From assembly GCF_010119205.1 (NCBI RefSeq), contig NZ_WRXM01000006.1:33873-97872 (forward strand): 64,000 nt of DNA. The letters run 5' to 3'. The stretch is from Haloarcula limicola (lineage in GTDB: Archaea; Halobacteriota; Halobacteria; Halobacteriales; Haloarculaceae). Shown piece after piece: positions 7,554 through 16,875 of this stretch. The notes beneath the pieces were generated by a model. It was not told the DNA's origin. It ran no database searches and was given only the letters and a program-made list of their open reading frames with translations. Both the position numbers and the translations under genes were made by a program. Within the stretch, counting starts at the first letter, position 1; every line of letters begins with the position of its first letter.

Positions 7554-10500
7554 GTGGACGAGATCGCCGATCAAAGATACCGGACCTGGTTCGAACAGCG
7601 ATTCAAAGATACACTTGATGACCTTACGGACGCCGCTGATCCGGGTAATGATAGGAACCTCCAAGACGAGTTCGACAAATCCCTCACGAGCCATGGGAAC
7701 AGCGAGGAGAAAATCGCCCGCAGCCATGAGGGACGTGAACTCATCGAACTAATTCAGAACGCTCGTGACGCGATCGAATTAGACGGAGCTGGCCAGGTAT
7801 ACGTCGGTATTCTGGATGATGGAATCCTCGTCGCGAACACTGGGGAGGCGTTCGATCTCTTCGAACGCAGTACGGAGCGGGCAGTGAAGATGATCGGGGA
7901 GTCGAACAAGACAGTAGAGGGTGAGAGTGGCGTGGATCTCGAGTCAGATTCAATCGGGCATATCGGTGTTGGCCTCAAGTCGACTGTTGCGGTCGGTGAT
8001 GATTTCGAGGTGTGGTCGAAGCGAACACCGGATGCATCACCCCTTCGAGTTCGGTATAGTCGTGCCTACATCACTGCAGCAGTCCTCGGCGTGTTCGGGA
8101 ACACATTTCCTTCGGACCTCGACATCACCACAGGGTCAGTCGGCCCGTTCGCAGACCGATCGGATGAGTTGTTTACACCAGCTGAGGCTTTTCAAACCGA
8201 GAACCAACGCCCCCTCGATGATCTCGGGAAGGTGCCACAGTTCTGGTTTCCCTGGCCGCTCGACCCCAACAAGCCGGGGCCGTCAAATCCGACGCTGTCG
8301 AAACGAGCGAAAGACCTACTCACGGATCCAAGCGAGTCGTTCAGCGGGTTCGAGACCACCCCCTCCGAGCCGTTCACTACGGCTGTATTTATCGAGTACC
8401 GGGATGAGAATTGGCGGGCACTACTTGAGGAGTTTGAAATCCCAACACCGATTGACACCCCGGAGACACCGGCCACTCGGGCAGATGAGCTCTGGGCGAG
8501 GCTTTCCTATTACGGGGATCAGGCCGCCGGATTCGACCCGGAGACGCTGATCAACCTGGGCAAAATCGATAACTTGTATATCGAGCGGCTCTCGGCTGGA
8601 GAGACTGTCGAGGCCGAACACTGGGAGCGAACTTCGAAGGAGCCCCCACATTCCCTTCCGGTAGAGAAAGTCTCCCATCGTTGCTTCGACGTGACGATAT
8701 CGGATAACCAGGGTGACAAGCAGACACTCCATTACGACAGTTTCGAAGCAGAATGGGAGGAAGCAGACGCCACACGACCACGTGTCATCGTTGAGCAGCC
8801 GAGGGCCGATGCAGAGGGTATGGCACGGTCGAGTTATCCACTGCACCTCTACTATCCGATTTCCTCGACAGTCGGTTCGCTCCCGGTCAGTGTCCATGGC
8901 CGATTTCGCGTAACGACCGAGCGAAAGGACCTGAGTCGAAGTGAGGCCCAACACAACTTGGACGTCCTGGGGGATGCGGTCAGACTGCTTGGTCACGTTG
9001 GAGGCGGGGCCGCAACGTTAGCGAACCATCCAGAGACCGCATCCCATTGGAATCGATATCCGTGGCTCTTGCTGCCAACAAGCAATGACGCATCGGCGAG
9101 CAGCGGAGCCGAGCCAAAGGACACACCTGAGTTGCTTGACTGGTTTCGAAGTCGGATCGTCGAGGAACTCACACAGGTGGATGCGATAGCTACCCGATCC
9201 GAGACAGTATCGGTAACAGAGGCTATTCTCTATCCGACGACGACCTCACTCGCCGCACTCGCCGCGAGCACTGAAATCCTCAAGGAACCAGCTCCGCTCG
9301 AAGAAGGACCAGCGCTTCCGGTGTCAGGCACGCTCCGGGCAGCGCACGATCGGTTTACTGACACTGACGGAAATCCAGTCGACACTGATCGACTCAAAGA
9401 ATTCATCGGCCGTGACCGGTCAGAGGCGACGTTGCGGGCTTGGACGACGTGGTTGAACGGTGCCCTGACAAGGTCACCGGGAGACACCAAGGGCGGCTCC
9501 GAAACAGTGTGGACCGTCAACCAAACACACGGACGAGAACTGTTCCGGGGGCTCGTCGAGCTCATCGATGCCTCAGTTACAGCGATAGATACTGATATGA
9601 AGGCCCTATTAGAGAAAGACTGGCTCACGGATGAAGAGGACGGACTCACCGGCGTTCATATCCTCCCATGTCAACGGACCAGAGACGATGAGAAACTCGA
9701 CTTAGTCCCGATCAGGCCTGCACCTACGGGGAACCTCGACCGAGGGGAACAAGCTGCTAGGACGGTTTTCTGGGGTCTCGACCCTGAAGATCTTTCGGTA
9801 CAGTACCCACCCAAACACGGCACGTTCGATGTGTTCTTTCTCGATCGGATGGTTGAGGGAGGGACGACTACAGACGTACTTGAAGCAGCGGGTGGAAAGG
9901 CGCGAACGTGGGGCGTGCGTAAATACAACGATTTCCCAGACCTGTTCGAGGCGTTCCTGCAGACGTTCAAACCGGTTGACCGTAATCTCGGTTTCGATAG
10001 CCTCGCCGGCTTGAGCCAGTACATGCCAGAGATTGCAACTGGGTCGACATCCTTGAGTCAGACCGAGCTGTCGATCGCTGGGCGAAAGACGTTCCTGGAT
10101 GCGGCATCGGATTCGAATGCGCGACACCGTTTACGGGTGCGACTGGCGGTGCGTCGTTCAAAGCTTGATGCGCCTGAGATTCCCAACGTACCGCTCTCGG
10201 ATTTAACGCTATCACGAACTTGGCAGAGTCTCCGATACCGGGCACTCCACCCGGATGAAAAGGGTGAGTCAGACGTTGACGAAACTGAACGGGAATCTAT
10301 TGAGACGGTTGATACTGATTGGGATATGAACCAGGTTCCGGACCCTGAGTCCGGTTGGGGTTCGTTCCCACTTGATACGACAGATCCCGGGGTCCAATCA
10401 AATCTTGCCAGAACGCTCTCATTGCTTGGGGTCAGTAGCATCCCGGGAGTCCGGTATCTTCCGTTACACGGGGATGCCCACCCAGAACTCAGTGGTGTCC

Positions 10501-13500
10501 CCGGTTGGGAGCCCGGTATGTGGGATGAGGCCGGACAGACAGAGTGGATTATCCACCACCGGCGGAGCCTGCAACAGGCAATAGAAGTAACAGAATATCG
10601 TGAAGTGGTGACCAGCGAGCAGTATCACCCGAGGTCTGTATTCAGCCACGGGTCCTGTGCTAAGGCACCGACGAAACCGTCTCACTCACATCAGCAGTCG
10701 TATCTCATCGGCTGGACCTGGTTCGAGCCCAATCAGCTCGCGACGCTCATCGACAATGCGGAGACGGTGCGACAGGTCTTAGGAAGGTATAGTACGAGCT
10801 ATCAGAATCAGCTTCTCACGACGAGATGGGATTGTCGTCGCTTCAGCACCACCTGTTCAAGTCGCGAAGAAGACATTCCAACTGTCGCGAACCTCCAGCT
10901 CCGACAGCTCCCGATTTGGGATGGTGTAGTGAACATCACTAAGACGCTGCAAGACAAAGATGTATGGGAGACAGAGGAGGACCGACTCGACTGTGCTGTC
11001 ATCGAGACTGGGAGCGGGGGTCGGTCCGGGTGGCGGCTGTTCCCTTATGTCGATCCTGACAGCTCAGCGTTGCACGTCGACACGGAGTTGCTTGAGACGC
11101 TCGGTGTCGTCTCCCTGAAGGAGATTGAGTTGACGGGCGCGGAGTATCGACTTCAGCGGGTTCAGGCAGAGCTTGTAGAAGGGTCCGACCCACTTGCAGA
11201 AAGCGATGAACCCAGACCGTTGTCGATACCGCGGTCACAGGAAGGGAATTGGAAACGGGCGTACTCGCTTTTGCTTGATCCAATCCTTGATGCCTGGAAT
11301 GGGGCCGACACCGAGTCGGGAGACGACACACTCAATCAGATCCTCTCACGAGCAACCCATCTACCGATACGCAAAGATGGCAAGTGGCACGCCGCGCCGA
11401 TATCGTGGATCCGGGCGCATGGTGGCGACTCTGTTTGGCGATATCCCGAACGCAATCCACCACGGTGGGTCACCTCAAAGCTGGAGCGTGCCAACGCTGG
11501 CGAACCAGGGTACCGAGTCGAGTGGCCAGCTACTGCAACTGGCTTTGCCAAATTCGTCGAGGAGGCGCTCGGGGTCCCGGAAATTACCGCAACAGAACCG
11601 AACCTCTCGTTCGAGGCATTTACCGAGCAAGAAGAACCGATTGAGACTCGCATTGCCCCGAACTTACTGACGGAGTGGACGGATACGCTCGAGAACCGGC
11701 TCCCATTATTGCTGGCGGTTATTTCGACGGAGAGCGATGAGCGATTGGCATCAGCGACCGAACAACTCCGGACGGCAATCGACAACATCGGGCTGGTTCG
11801 TACACTCTCAGAGGGGGTCAAGAACAACCTTTCAAATCCGAAGTCAATCACGTATGACATCGGCGAGACTGGGGATCAGCAGGGAATCGCTCTGGTGAAA
11901 GATGAAATCAAAGCGATGGAGCTATCGGCGCTTTCCCAAGGCCTTGCACTCCTCTTGGGCCAGTTTACCCATCTCTCGCGCTTCCGGCAGATTCTGGAGG
12001 CAGAAGAGTATGGAGACGCGAAGCGTTGGTTTGAAGGAACCCTCCCGGTCGATACCGCGGAAGAGTTCCTTGACCGACGACGACGCACTAATATCCGGTC
12101 CCGATTGGAGCTGGGGGCCTCGCTACTCGATGCGTTCAGTGATACCCGCCCGCAGGTCGAGGAGGCCACGCTAGAGTTGGAGACCCTCTCAGAAGAAGAG
12201 GATACCCGGTTCCATCTACTGGCAGACGAAATCCGAGGAGATGAACGCAGTGCAGACCTCCCAGAGGGTCTCAGCGAGTACATCAGCGCTTGTCGAGATG
12301 TCGACCCGTGGCTCCGAGAGGCTGTCGCGTTAGTCATCGATCCCGTCACCGATACTAGCGCCACAGAGGGCGTTGAACCGCTTCGCGATCACTTCACCGA
12401 GCACACACCCGGAGAACACAGAGGACGGCTCATTGAGTGGCTCGTGAGTCACCGAACCCAGTTCCCTGGAGCGCTGACCACCGATAGAACGCACGGACAG
12501 TACCGCCGGCTCGCCGCCGCCGATAGCCTCTGGGGGAAACACGAGAGCGCGTTCCTTGAAACGGGCACGGACTGGCAACAGGCTCTCGACGCACAATCGC
12601 ACACGCACTCATTGGCTGACGCGCTGCCCGAGTATGCCGATCCAGCTGAGCACGGCATGTACTGGATCGAGCTAACCAAAGGCGAGCGTTTGCTGTCGCT
12701 GACCGATGCGTTCATTGACCAGCTTGCATCGGAACTGCCGGACGCGACCGCAAGTGCAGTTCGGTCATATATCATCGACGATACGGCGCTACCCGCCGAA
12801 ACCGAGTCGACACAGAATCATAAGGCACGGGCGTTCGCCGCGGCTAGTAGTGAACTGAGTGATACCGAGCTTTCAGGGTTCGAAATAATGTCTGGCCCTG
12901 GCGGGATCGTTCAGCCCGGTACAACCCATAGTAACACTCCTGGTCGAAGGAACGACACCGGCGCGAGTACATTTACCGGCCGCGGCGAGATTGCCGAGGT
13001 TGCGGTGACACTCGAGATTCTCGAACGAACCGCACGCTGGTTGTCTAATGGTGAAGGACGGATGGATGCGCTAATCAAGCGATTCAACCGTCTCTATGAG
13101 ACACAGACGAGTGGCCGGGTCAGCTATCAATGGCACACGAAGCGCCAGTGGAACCGGGAGCTGTTATCCCTACTCAACGAGGACGCCGATCTCCTCGCAA
13201 CGGAATTCAGGAACTGGCGGAGTCACGTCAGAGATGGGAAGTCACTCATGGCTCTAACGCCGGTCTCCTTGCTTGATGTCTCCGGAGAGCGTGGACCTGG
13301 TTTCGATGTCATTGATCCCCTCAAGAGTAGTTCGGGGGGTCAAGAGCTTTACCCACAGCCGCTCGAGATCAAATCAGTCACGAGCGTGGAGCCGCCGTTC
13401 GGCATCAGGCTCACAACTAACGAGTACCAACAGTGTAAACGGCACATCAAGGAGTCTAATCACCCGTACGTCATCCAACTAGTCTACGTACCGACCGAGG

Positions 13501-13640
13501 AACCAAGCGTCGCAGCGTCAGAGGGTGTGGGGCGATACCCCATAGAGAGCGTTGAAGATCTCGAGCAGCTGCTCGGAGGGGCTACCTTCGATATGCAGAT
13601 CCGGGGCGGGTACCTCACTTCAACCTTCGGCCAACGGTAA
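7554..13640 (+). CDS. Giant sacsin/Hsp90-like (GHKL) ATPase with C-terminal DUF3883-like domain, 2028 aa
   Basis: The start is GTG 7554, with a TATA box about 28 bp upstream, so probably leaderless. Residues about 40-140 hold the GHKL ATP pocket: ELIELIQNARDAIEL (N box, near 60), GILDDGILVANTGEAF (near 85) and SIGHIGVGLKSTVAVG (near 133). This is the sacsin-type N-terminal ATPase seen in large prokaryotic defence-linked proteins. A long acidic middle of about 1700 residues carries no motif I can name. The last 110 residues read GPGFDVIDPLKSS ... PLEIKSVTSVEPPFGIRLTTNEYQQC, matching DUF3883, a PD-(D/E)XK-like fold with the D-x-x-E-x-K core (LEIKS near 1937). Established: such Hsp90-like/DUF3883 proteins sit in defence islands. 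Inferred: an ATP-gated conformational switch with nuclease output. It is a single-gene unit. Confidence 0.8.
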   Translation: MDEIADQRYRTWFEQRFKDTLDDLTDAADPGNDRNLQDEFDKSLTSHGNSEEKIARSHEGRELIELIQNARDAIELDGAGQVYVGILDDGILVANTGEAFDLFERSTERAVKMIGESNKTVEGESGVDLESDSIGHIGVGLKSTVAVGDDFEVWSKRTPDASPLRVRYSRAYITAAVLGVFGNTFPSDLDITTGSVGPFADRSDELFTPAEAFQTENQRPLDDLGKVPQFWFPWPLDPNKPGPSNPTLSKRAKDLLTDPSESFSGFETTPSEPFTTAVFIEYRDENWRALLEEFEIPTPIDTPETPATRADELWARLSYYGDQAAGFDPETLINLGKIDNLYIERLSAGETVEAEHWERTSKEPPHSLPVEKVSHRCFDVTISDNQGDKQTLHYDSFEAEWEEADATRPRVIVEQPRADAEGMARSSYPLHLYYPISSTVGSLPVSVHGRFRVTTERKDLSRSEAQHNLDVLGDAVRLLGHVGGGAATLANHPETASHWNRYPWLLLPTSNDASASSGAEPKDTPELLDWFRSRIVEELTQVDAIATRSETVSVTEAILYPTTTSLAALAASTEILKEPAPLEEGPALPVSGTLRAAHDRFTDTDGNPVDTDRLKEFIGRDRSEATLRAWTTWLNGALTRSPGDTKGGSETVWTVNQTHGRELFRGLVELIDASVTAIDTDMKALLEKDWLTDEEDGLTGVHILPCQRTRDDEKLDLVPIRPAPTGNLDRGEQAARTVFWGLDPEDLSVQYPPKHGTFDVFFLDRMVEGGTTTDVLEAAGGKARTWGVRKYNDFPDLFEAFLQTFKPVDRNLGFDSLAGLSQYMPEIATGSTSLSQTELSIAGRKTFLDAASDSNARHRLRVRLAVRRSKLDAPEIPNVPLSDLTLSRTWQSLRYRALHPDEKGESDVDETERESIETVDTDWDMNQVPDPESGWGSFPLDTTDPGVQSNLARTLSLLGVSSIPGVRYLPLHGDAHPELSGVPGWEPGMWDEAGQTEWIIHHRRSLQQAIEVTEYREVVTSEQYHPRSVFSHGSCAKAPTKPSHSHQQSYLIGWTWFEPNQLATLIDNAETVRQVLGRYSTSYQNQLLTTRWDCRRFSTTCSSREEDIPTVANLQLRQLPIWDGVVNITKTLQDKDVWETEEDRLDCAVIETGSGGRSGWRLFPYVDPDSSALHVDTELLETLGVVSLKEIELTGAEYRLQRVQAELVEGSDPLAESDEPRPLSIPRSQEGNWKRAYSLLLDPILDAWNGADTESGDDTLNQILSRATHLPIRKDGKWHAAPISWIRAHGGDSVWRYPERNPPRWVTSKLERANAGEPGYRVEWPATATGFAKFVEEALGVPEITATEPNLSFEAFTEQEEPIETRIAPNLLTEWTDTLENRLPLLLAVISTESDERLASATEQLRTAIDNIGLVRTLSEGVKNNLSNPKSITYDIGETGDQQGIALVKDEIKAMELSALSQGLALLLGQFTHLSRFRQILEAEEYGDAKRWFEGTLPVDTAEEFLDRRRRTNIRSRLELGASLLDAFSDTRPQVEEATLELETLSEEEDTRFHLLADEIRGDERSADLPEGLSEYISACRDVDPWLREAVALVIDPVTDTSATEGVEPLRDHFTEHTPGEHRGRLIEWLVSHRTQFPGALTTDRTHGQYRRLAAADSLWGKHESAFLETGTDWQQALDAQSHTHSLADALPEYADPAEHGMYWIELTKGERLLSLTDAFIDQLASELPDATASAVRSYIIDDTALPAETESTQNHKARAFAAASSELSDTELSGFEIMSGPGGIVQPGTTHSNTPGRRNDTGASTFTGRGEIAEVAVTLEILERTARWLSNGEGRMDALIKRFNRLYETQTSGRVSYQWHTKRQWNRELLSLLNEDADLLATEFRNWRSHVRDGKSLMALTPVSLLDVSGERGPGFDVIDPLKSSSGGQELYPQPLEIKSVTSVEPPFGIRLTTNEYQQCKRHIKESNHPYVIQLVYVPTEEPSVAASEGVGRYPIESVEDLEQLLGGATFDMQIRGGYLTSTFGQR

Positions 13641-14187
13641 ATCGAACGGCCCGGTGATTGGTAGATGAGCTTCTTGATGGAACCAGTACATTCAGACATC
13701 CCGACGATTCCGAACAGGTTGTTCTGTACTGGTTGTAGCAATTCTCGATAGATAATTCGAAGCTAGTCCCTTCTGCGCCTTATTCCATAGGTGGGCTGGA
13801 AAAACTGCTAGCAGCACGTAATATTGTCTCTTCGACTGTGTAGCGATAGTTCACTCGAGTCACCAGAATATCGGTTTTCTATGTATTGCTTATTACACAA
13901 AGCAGGAGATAGCTGGCTAACCAACAGTTGCAGGAAGTACCGGGGATTCTGTTGGTTAGTATAGTGGATTAGATACTGAATTTGAGTCGTGGCCACAATT
14001 AGTCTGTCACACCTGTTGTGACGCCGTCGAACGCTGCTACCGCCTCGCTCGTGTTACGAACACTCACTATACCACTGATACAGAGGGCCGCCCGCCCAGT
14101 CCTGCAGCTAGCGAACAGCGGCGTCGACGACAGCAGGGCACGTGCCGTCGCGTCCCACCAAGCAGTTCGTCGCTCAGTTCGCCGGCG
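13641..14187. other. Intergenic region with one inverted-repeat element
   Basis: No convincing gene. The AT-rich part up to 14000 holds an inverted repeat (13917-13959). The GC-rich part after 14000 carries no open frame of good quality and is probably the trailing end of the leftward gene at 14188. Confidence 0.4.
13917..13959. repeat. AACCAACA inverted-repeat element, copy 1
   Basis: Arms CTAACCAACAG (13917-13927) and CTGTTGGTTAG (13949-13959) are perfect over 11 bp with a 21-nt spacer. The same arms recur at 45850, 51506 and 53478 with spacers of 21-24 nt and unrelated loop sequences. Confidence 0.75.
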
Positions 14188-15066
14188 TCACGCGGAGGCC
14201 CCGCTCTTCCCCGTCACAACGGGCGTGACACCACCCGTTGTCGCTTTGCCTGCACTCCCATTCAAGAGATCCAGACCAACGTAGCGCTGGTCCAGCAAGC
14301 GCTCAGCAGTATCCATGTTCATCACTAGTATTTCCATCTTGTCCTGTCGCCGTCCGACTTGCCGAGTCTTGGCGACAAGATCCGTCCCACCCAACTCCTG
14401 TAGCTTATCCCAAACACGAGCGATGGTCTGACGATGCGGCGTCGTCCCGAGTTCGGCGAGTAACGCGTCCTCCACGTCGGCCTTGGTGAAGAAGACGCCA
14501 CTCCCGTCAGTCCGTTCGGTGGCGAACTCGGGCCAGCGCGTGGCGACGCTAATCGCTCGATAGGTGTTCTGGCGGTTCGACTCCTCGACGAATAGCGTCT
14601 TAATCTTCTGGTGGCGACAGTTCGCGAAGAAATCCAGTGGCGAGGAACTGGGTTCGATACCCGCTGGGAGCTGCTCGGCGTCTTCCTGCTGGTCGGCGTC
14701 GGCTTCGAGTTGCTGGGCTTTCGCGATGGCACTCTTGGCGACCTCGTGCGTCTCTTCCTGTTGGGCTTCGATGTCGTCTAGTTGAGTGGCATTCTGTTCA
14801 CTCGCGGCGCTCGCTGTGGTTGCGATGTCGTGGGTGCGCTCCTGGTCGGCTTCCAGATCGTCGATGGTATCCTGCAGGTCGGTGACGGTCTCGACAAGCG
14901 TTTCGAGAAGCTGTTCGACGAGCGGGTTGATCTCGCAGTCGGCTAGCTGTGCGACGAGGTCGTCGAGGGTCGATTCATCTTGGCCGATGGCCATGTCAAG
15001 GGCGTCGGCGACGGCGGCGTCACGGTCATCAACGGAACTGTCGTCGGCAGTAGTTGGGTCGGACAT
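14188..15066 (-). CDS. Coiled-coil protein with C-terminal winged-helix-like domain, 292 aa
   Basis: From ATG 15066 (MSDPTTADDSSVDDRDAAV). Residues about 20-135 are a long acidic coiled coil (LLETLVETVTDLQDTIDDLE, then repeated D-I-E-A-Q-Q-E-E-T-H). Residues about 150-270 look like a wHTH or phage-type DNA-binding domain: FFTKADVEDALLAELG, then HRQTIARVWDKLQELGG. The combination of coiled-coil dimeriser plus DNA-binding end is common among haloarchaeal plasmid proteins of unknown role, possibly in partition or regulation. The end VTPVVTGKSGASA is low complexity. I do not know the family. Confidence 0.65.
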   Translation of the reverse strand: MSDPTTADDSSVDDRDAAVADALDMAIGQDESTLDDLVAQLADCEINPLVEQLLETLVETVTDLQDTIDDLEADQERTHDIATTASAASEQNATQLDDIEAQQEETHEVAKSAIAKAQQLEADADQQEDAEQLPAGIEPSSSPLDFFANCRHQKIKTLFVEESNRQNTYRAISVATRWPEFATERTDGSGVFFTKADVEDALLAELGTTPHRQTIARVWDKLQELGGTDLVAKTRQVGRRQDKMEILVMNMDTAERLLDQRYVGLDLLNGSAGKATTGGVTPVVTGKSGASA

Positions 15067-15450
15067 TGTGGCTGCAGTGCCCGTCCCGGAATCGAACCGG
15101 AATGACCGACCACGGTACGGGCGAGCGAGTTGGCCAGCGCTGCCGCTCTCGCGGTGAGGCTGGTATAGTTCGTTCGAGGGTGGGGTCGCAGCGGAACGGC
15201 GGTGTTACCGGCCCAGCTCAGCGAAACGGTAGCGAGCAATGCGACTCACCATCGTATCGTCTCTCCAACATCGGTTCGTACGACGAGTGAGACACGTATC
15301 GCCCACCCCCCGACTCAGCTGCGTTTGATGCTTACCTGTCAGCCACTACTGCTGGACCCCATTAATAATTTCCGGCTAGCAACTAATTTCCAAGTGCATA
15401 TTAAAACCAGACCATTGATATTTTCTAAGTTCGGTGCAACTCCAGAGATA
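15067..15450. other. Promoter region between two divergent regulators, with a tRNA-arm-like sequence
   Basis: No gene in 384 bp. Just upstream of ATG 15066, the minus strand at about 15076-15120 reads GCCCGT ... CCGGTTCGATTCCGG ... ACGGGC. This gives an acceptor-like stem (GCCCGT/ACGGGC) and a T-arm-like hairpin with the loop TTCGATT, but no room for D or anticodon arms, so it is at most a tRNA fragment. The remainder is AT-rich near 15360-15430, upstream of the gene at 15451. Confidence 0.3.
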
Positions 15451-15696
15451 ATGCCGGATCCGGGTCGCAAGCCAACCATTTCTGACGTGGAGATACTCAA
15501 AGAGTTTGCCCTGTGCTCAGACCCATTTATGCATGCAACAGAATTGGCCGAATCTCTAGATATGTCTCGACAGGGAGTCCACAAGCGGTTAGAACAACTC
15601 GAGGAGAATAGCTACTTAGCCAGCAAGATCACTGGTGGGACGCGAAATTGGTGGCTCACTGACGATGGGCGAAACTATCTCTCTGAACACTCCTGA
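15451..15696 (+). CDS. Small winged-helix (MarR/ArsR-like) regulator, 81 aa
   Basis: Start ATG 15451 (MPDPGRKPTISDVEILKEFAL). Residues 12-60 form a wHTH with a recognition helix in LAESLDMSRQGVHKRLEQL. The wing ends GTRNWWLTDDGRNYL. It overlaps the 3' end of a leftward gene for a protein of the same size and build (15675-15914) by 22 bp, tail to tail. It is too short for a ligand domain, so it is a pure DNA-binding protein, probably an autoregulator. Confidence 0.75.
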   Translation: MPDPGRKPTISDVEILKEFALCSDPFMHATELAESLDMSRQGVHKRLEQLEENSYLASKITGGTRNWWLTDDGRNYLSEHS

Positions 15697-15914
15697 CTTT
15701 CTGGAAGCCACCAACCAATCATAGTCGATGTTGGCTTCTTCCGATTGATTCTATCCGCCTCCCAGAGCTGTTTGAGTCGCTTGTTTATCGCTGCCCGGCT
15801 GATTGGTAAGTGATTCGAAAGCTCACTAGCTGTCACAAAAGGCCCCTCAATCTTTTCGAATGTCTCAATGAGTTCTTTATCTGAAACCCGTTCGTTTCCA
15901 TGGGTAGTACTCAT
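15675..15914 (-). CDS. Small winged-helix regulator, 79 aa, convergent with its look-alike
   Basis: Start ATG 15914 (MSTTHGNERVSDKELIETFEK). The core KIEGPFVTASELSNHLPISRAAINKRLKQLWE is a wHTH, and the wing ends IGWWLPES, parallel to NWWLTDDG in the convergent gene. The two proteins appear to be distant paralogues. Overlapping convergent 3' ends could make mutual antisense RNA. Confidence 0.75.
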   Translation of the reverse strand: MSTTHGNERVSDKELIETFEKIEGPFVTASELSNHLPISRAAINKRLKQLWEADRINRKKPTSTMIGWWLPESQECSER

Positions 15915-16066
15915 GTCTTCGTATGGGATATTAGTTTCCGCATGGAAAGAATTTATGGTGGCTGCGTACTATTACGATAGATAGGGATACACGCGCTACT
16001 GGGCCATATCAGCCGAAGTCTCCCCGGTGTAAGAGCACCGAGACGCGTGGTTCCTCCAGAGAACCA

Positions 16067-16333
16067 ATGGCAACTACGCAAGCCAATCCCCAAGAACGTA
16101 TCGCCCGTAATCGACTGAACCAACATACGCATTTCCTAGGCGTTGATGGCGACGAAGCTGCTGTCGTCGTTGTCGGCGGAGATCTGAGCGCTGGAAAGTT
16201 TGATCGCGCTGAGACGTCCTCCCAATCCCTCCGAGACTGGTGTGAGCACACGCGGCGAAAGCGTAGCTTGGACGTCGGCCCACATGTCGGTGGCTCGCTG
16301 GTCGGTGACTTTGTGCGAGGTGTCGAGACATGA
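16067..16333 (+). CDS. Small hypothetical protein, 88 aa
   Basis: Frame MATTQANPQERIARNRLNQH, then LGVDGDEAAVVVVGGDLSAG, then DWCEHTRRKRSLDVG. Its stop overlaps the next gene's ATG in the form ATGA (16330-16333), which supports a real two-gene unit. The family is unknown to me. Leftward frames across the same bases are less haloarchaeal in composition. Confidence 0.5.
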   Translation: MATTQANPQERIARNRLNQHTHFLGVDGDEAAVVVVGGDLSAGKFDRAETSSQSLRDWCEHTRRKRSLDVGPHVGGSLVGDFVRGVET

Positions 16334-16581
16334 GATGTATCGTTGACGACCGCAAACAAGTCCGGCGGGCTGCTCAGGCAATTCGTGAGTCGGTGCCGAC
16401 CATCGCTGTTGACGTAGTCGCGCCGAACGCGAGTCGGCACGACACGTGGACGCTCGACGCGGTATTGCCTGACCGTAAGAGTGTGCCACCTGAAGTGCTG
16501 CGGGAGTTAGCGTTGGCCGAACTGACGCTACAGCCAGTGCCGTCGCAGGCTGGGAATCAGCATGCTGTAGCGACAATATAG
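16330..16581 (+). CDS. Small hypothetical protein, 83 aa, coupled to the preceding gene
   Basis: Frame MRCIVDDRKQVRRAAQAIRE, then VDVVAPNASRHDTWTLDAVL, then PPEVLRELALAELTLQPVP and NQHAVATI. Composition and periodic hydrophobics look like a folded alpha/beta protein. It starts inside the last codon of the previous gene. Such pairs recur near insertion sequences on haloarchaeal replicons, but I cannot give a function. Confidence 0.6.
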   Translation: MRCIVDDRKQVRRAAQAIRESVPTIAVDVVAPNASRHDTWTLDAVLPDRKSVPPEVLRELALAELTLQPVPSQAGNQHAVATI

Positions 16582-16875
16582 ACGGTTTGAGTTAATTGGT
16601 AACAAGTAATTTTAAACGCCCTAATCTCATTCTAGAAACCTCTCTCACCACGACCGAGATCTGGAGGCGATTCATTAGGATCCGATCAATGCAGATGCCT
16701 TACCAAGACTAGGAGGACACGCCCGCACGTCAGTCATGAATCTGATGAACAAGATAATCACGGCTACTCCGAAAGTATTAGCCGCTCTCATCAAACGTCT
16801 CTTTGCGGAGGTTGGCGGTTTGCATGAGCACTTCTCACCTTTCCAACTCGCTCAACCCGATAGTGTCGAAAGTAC

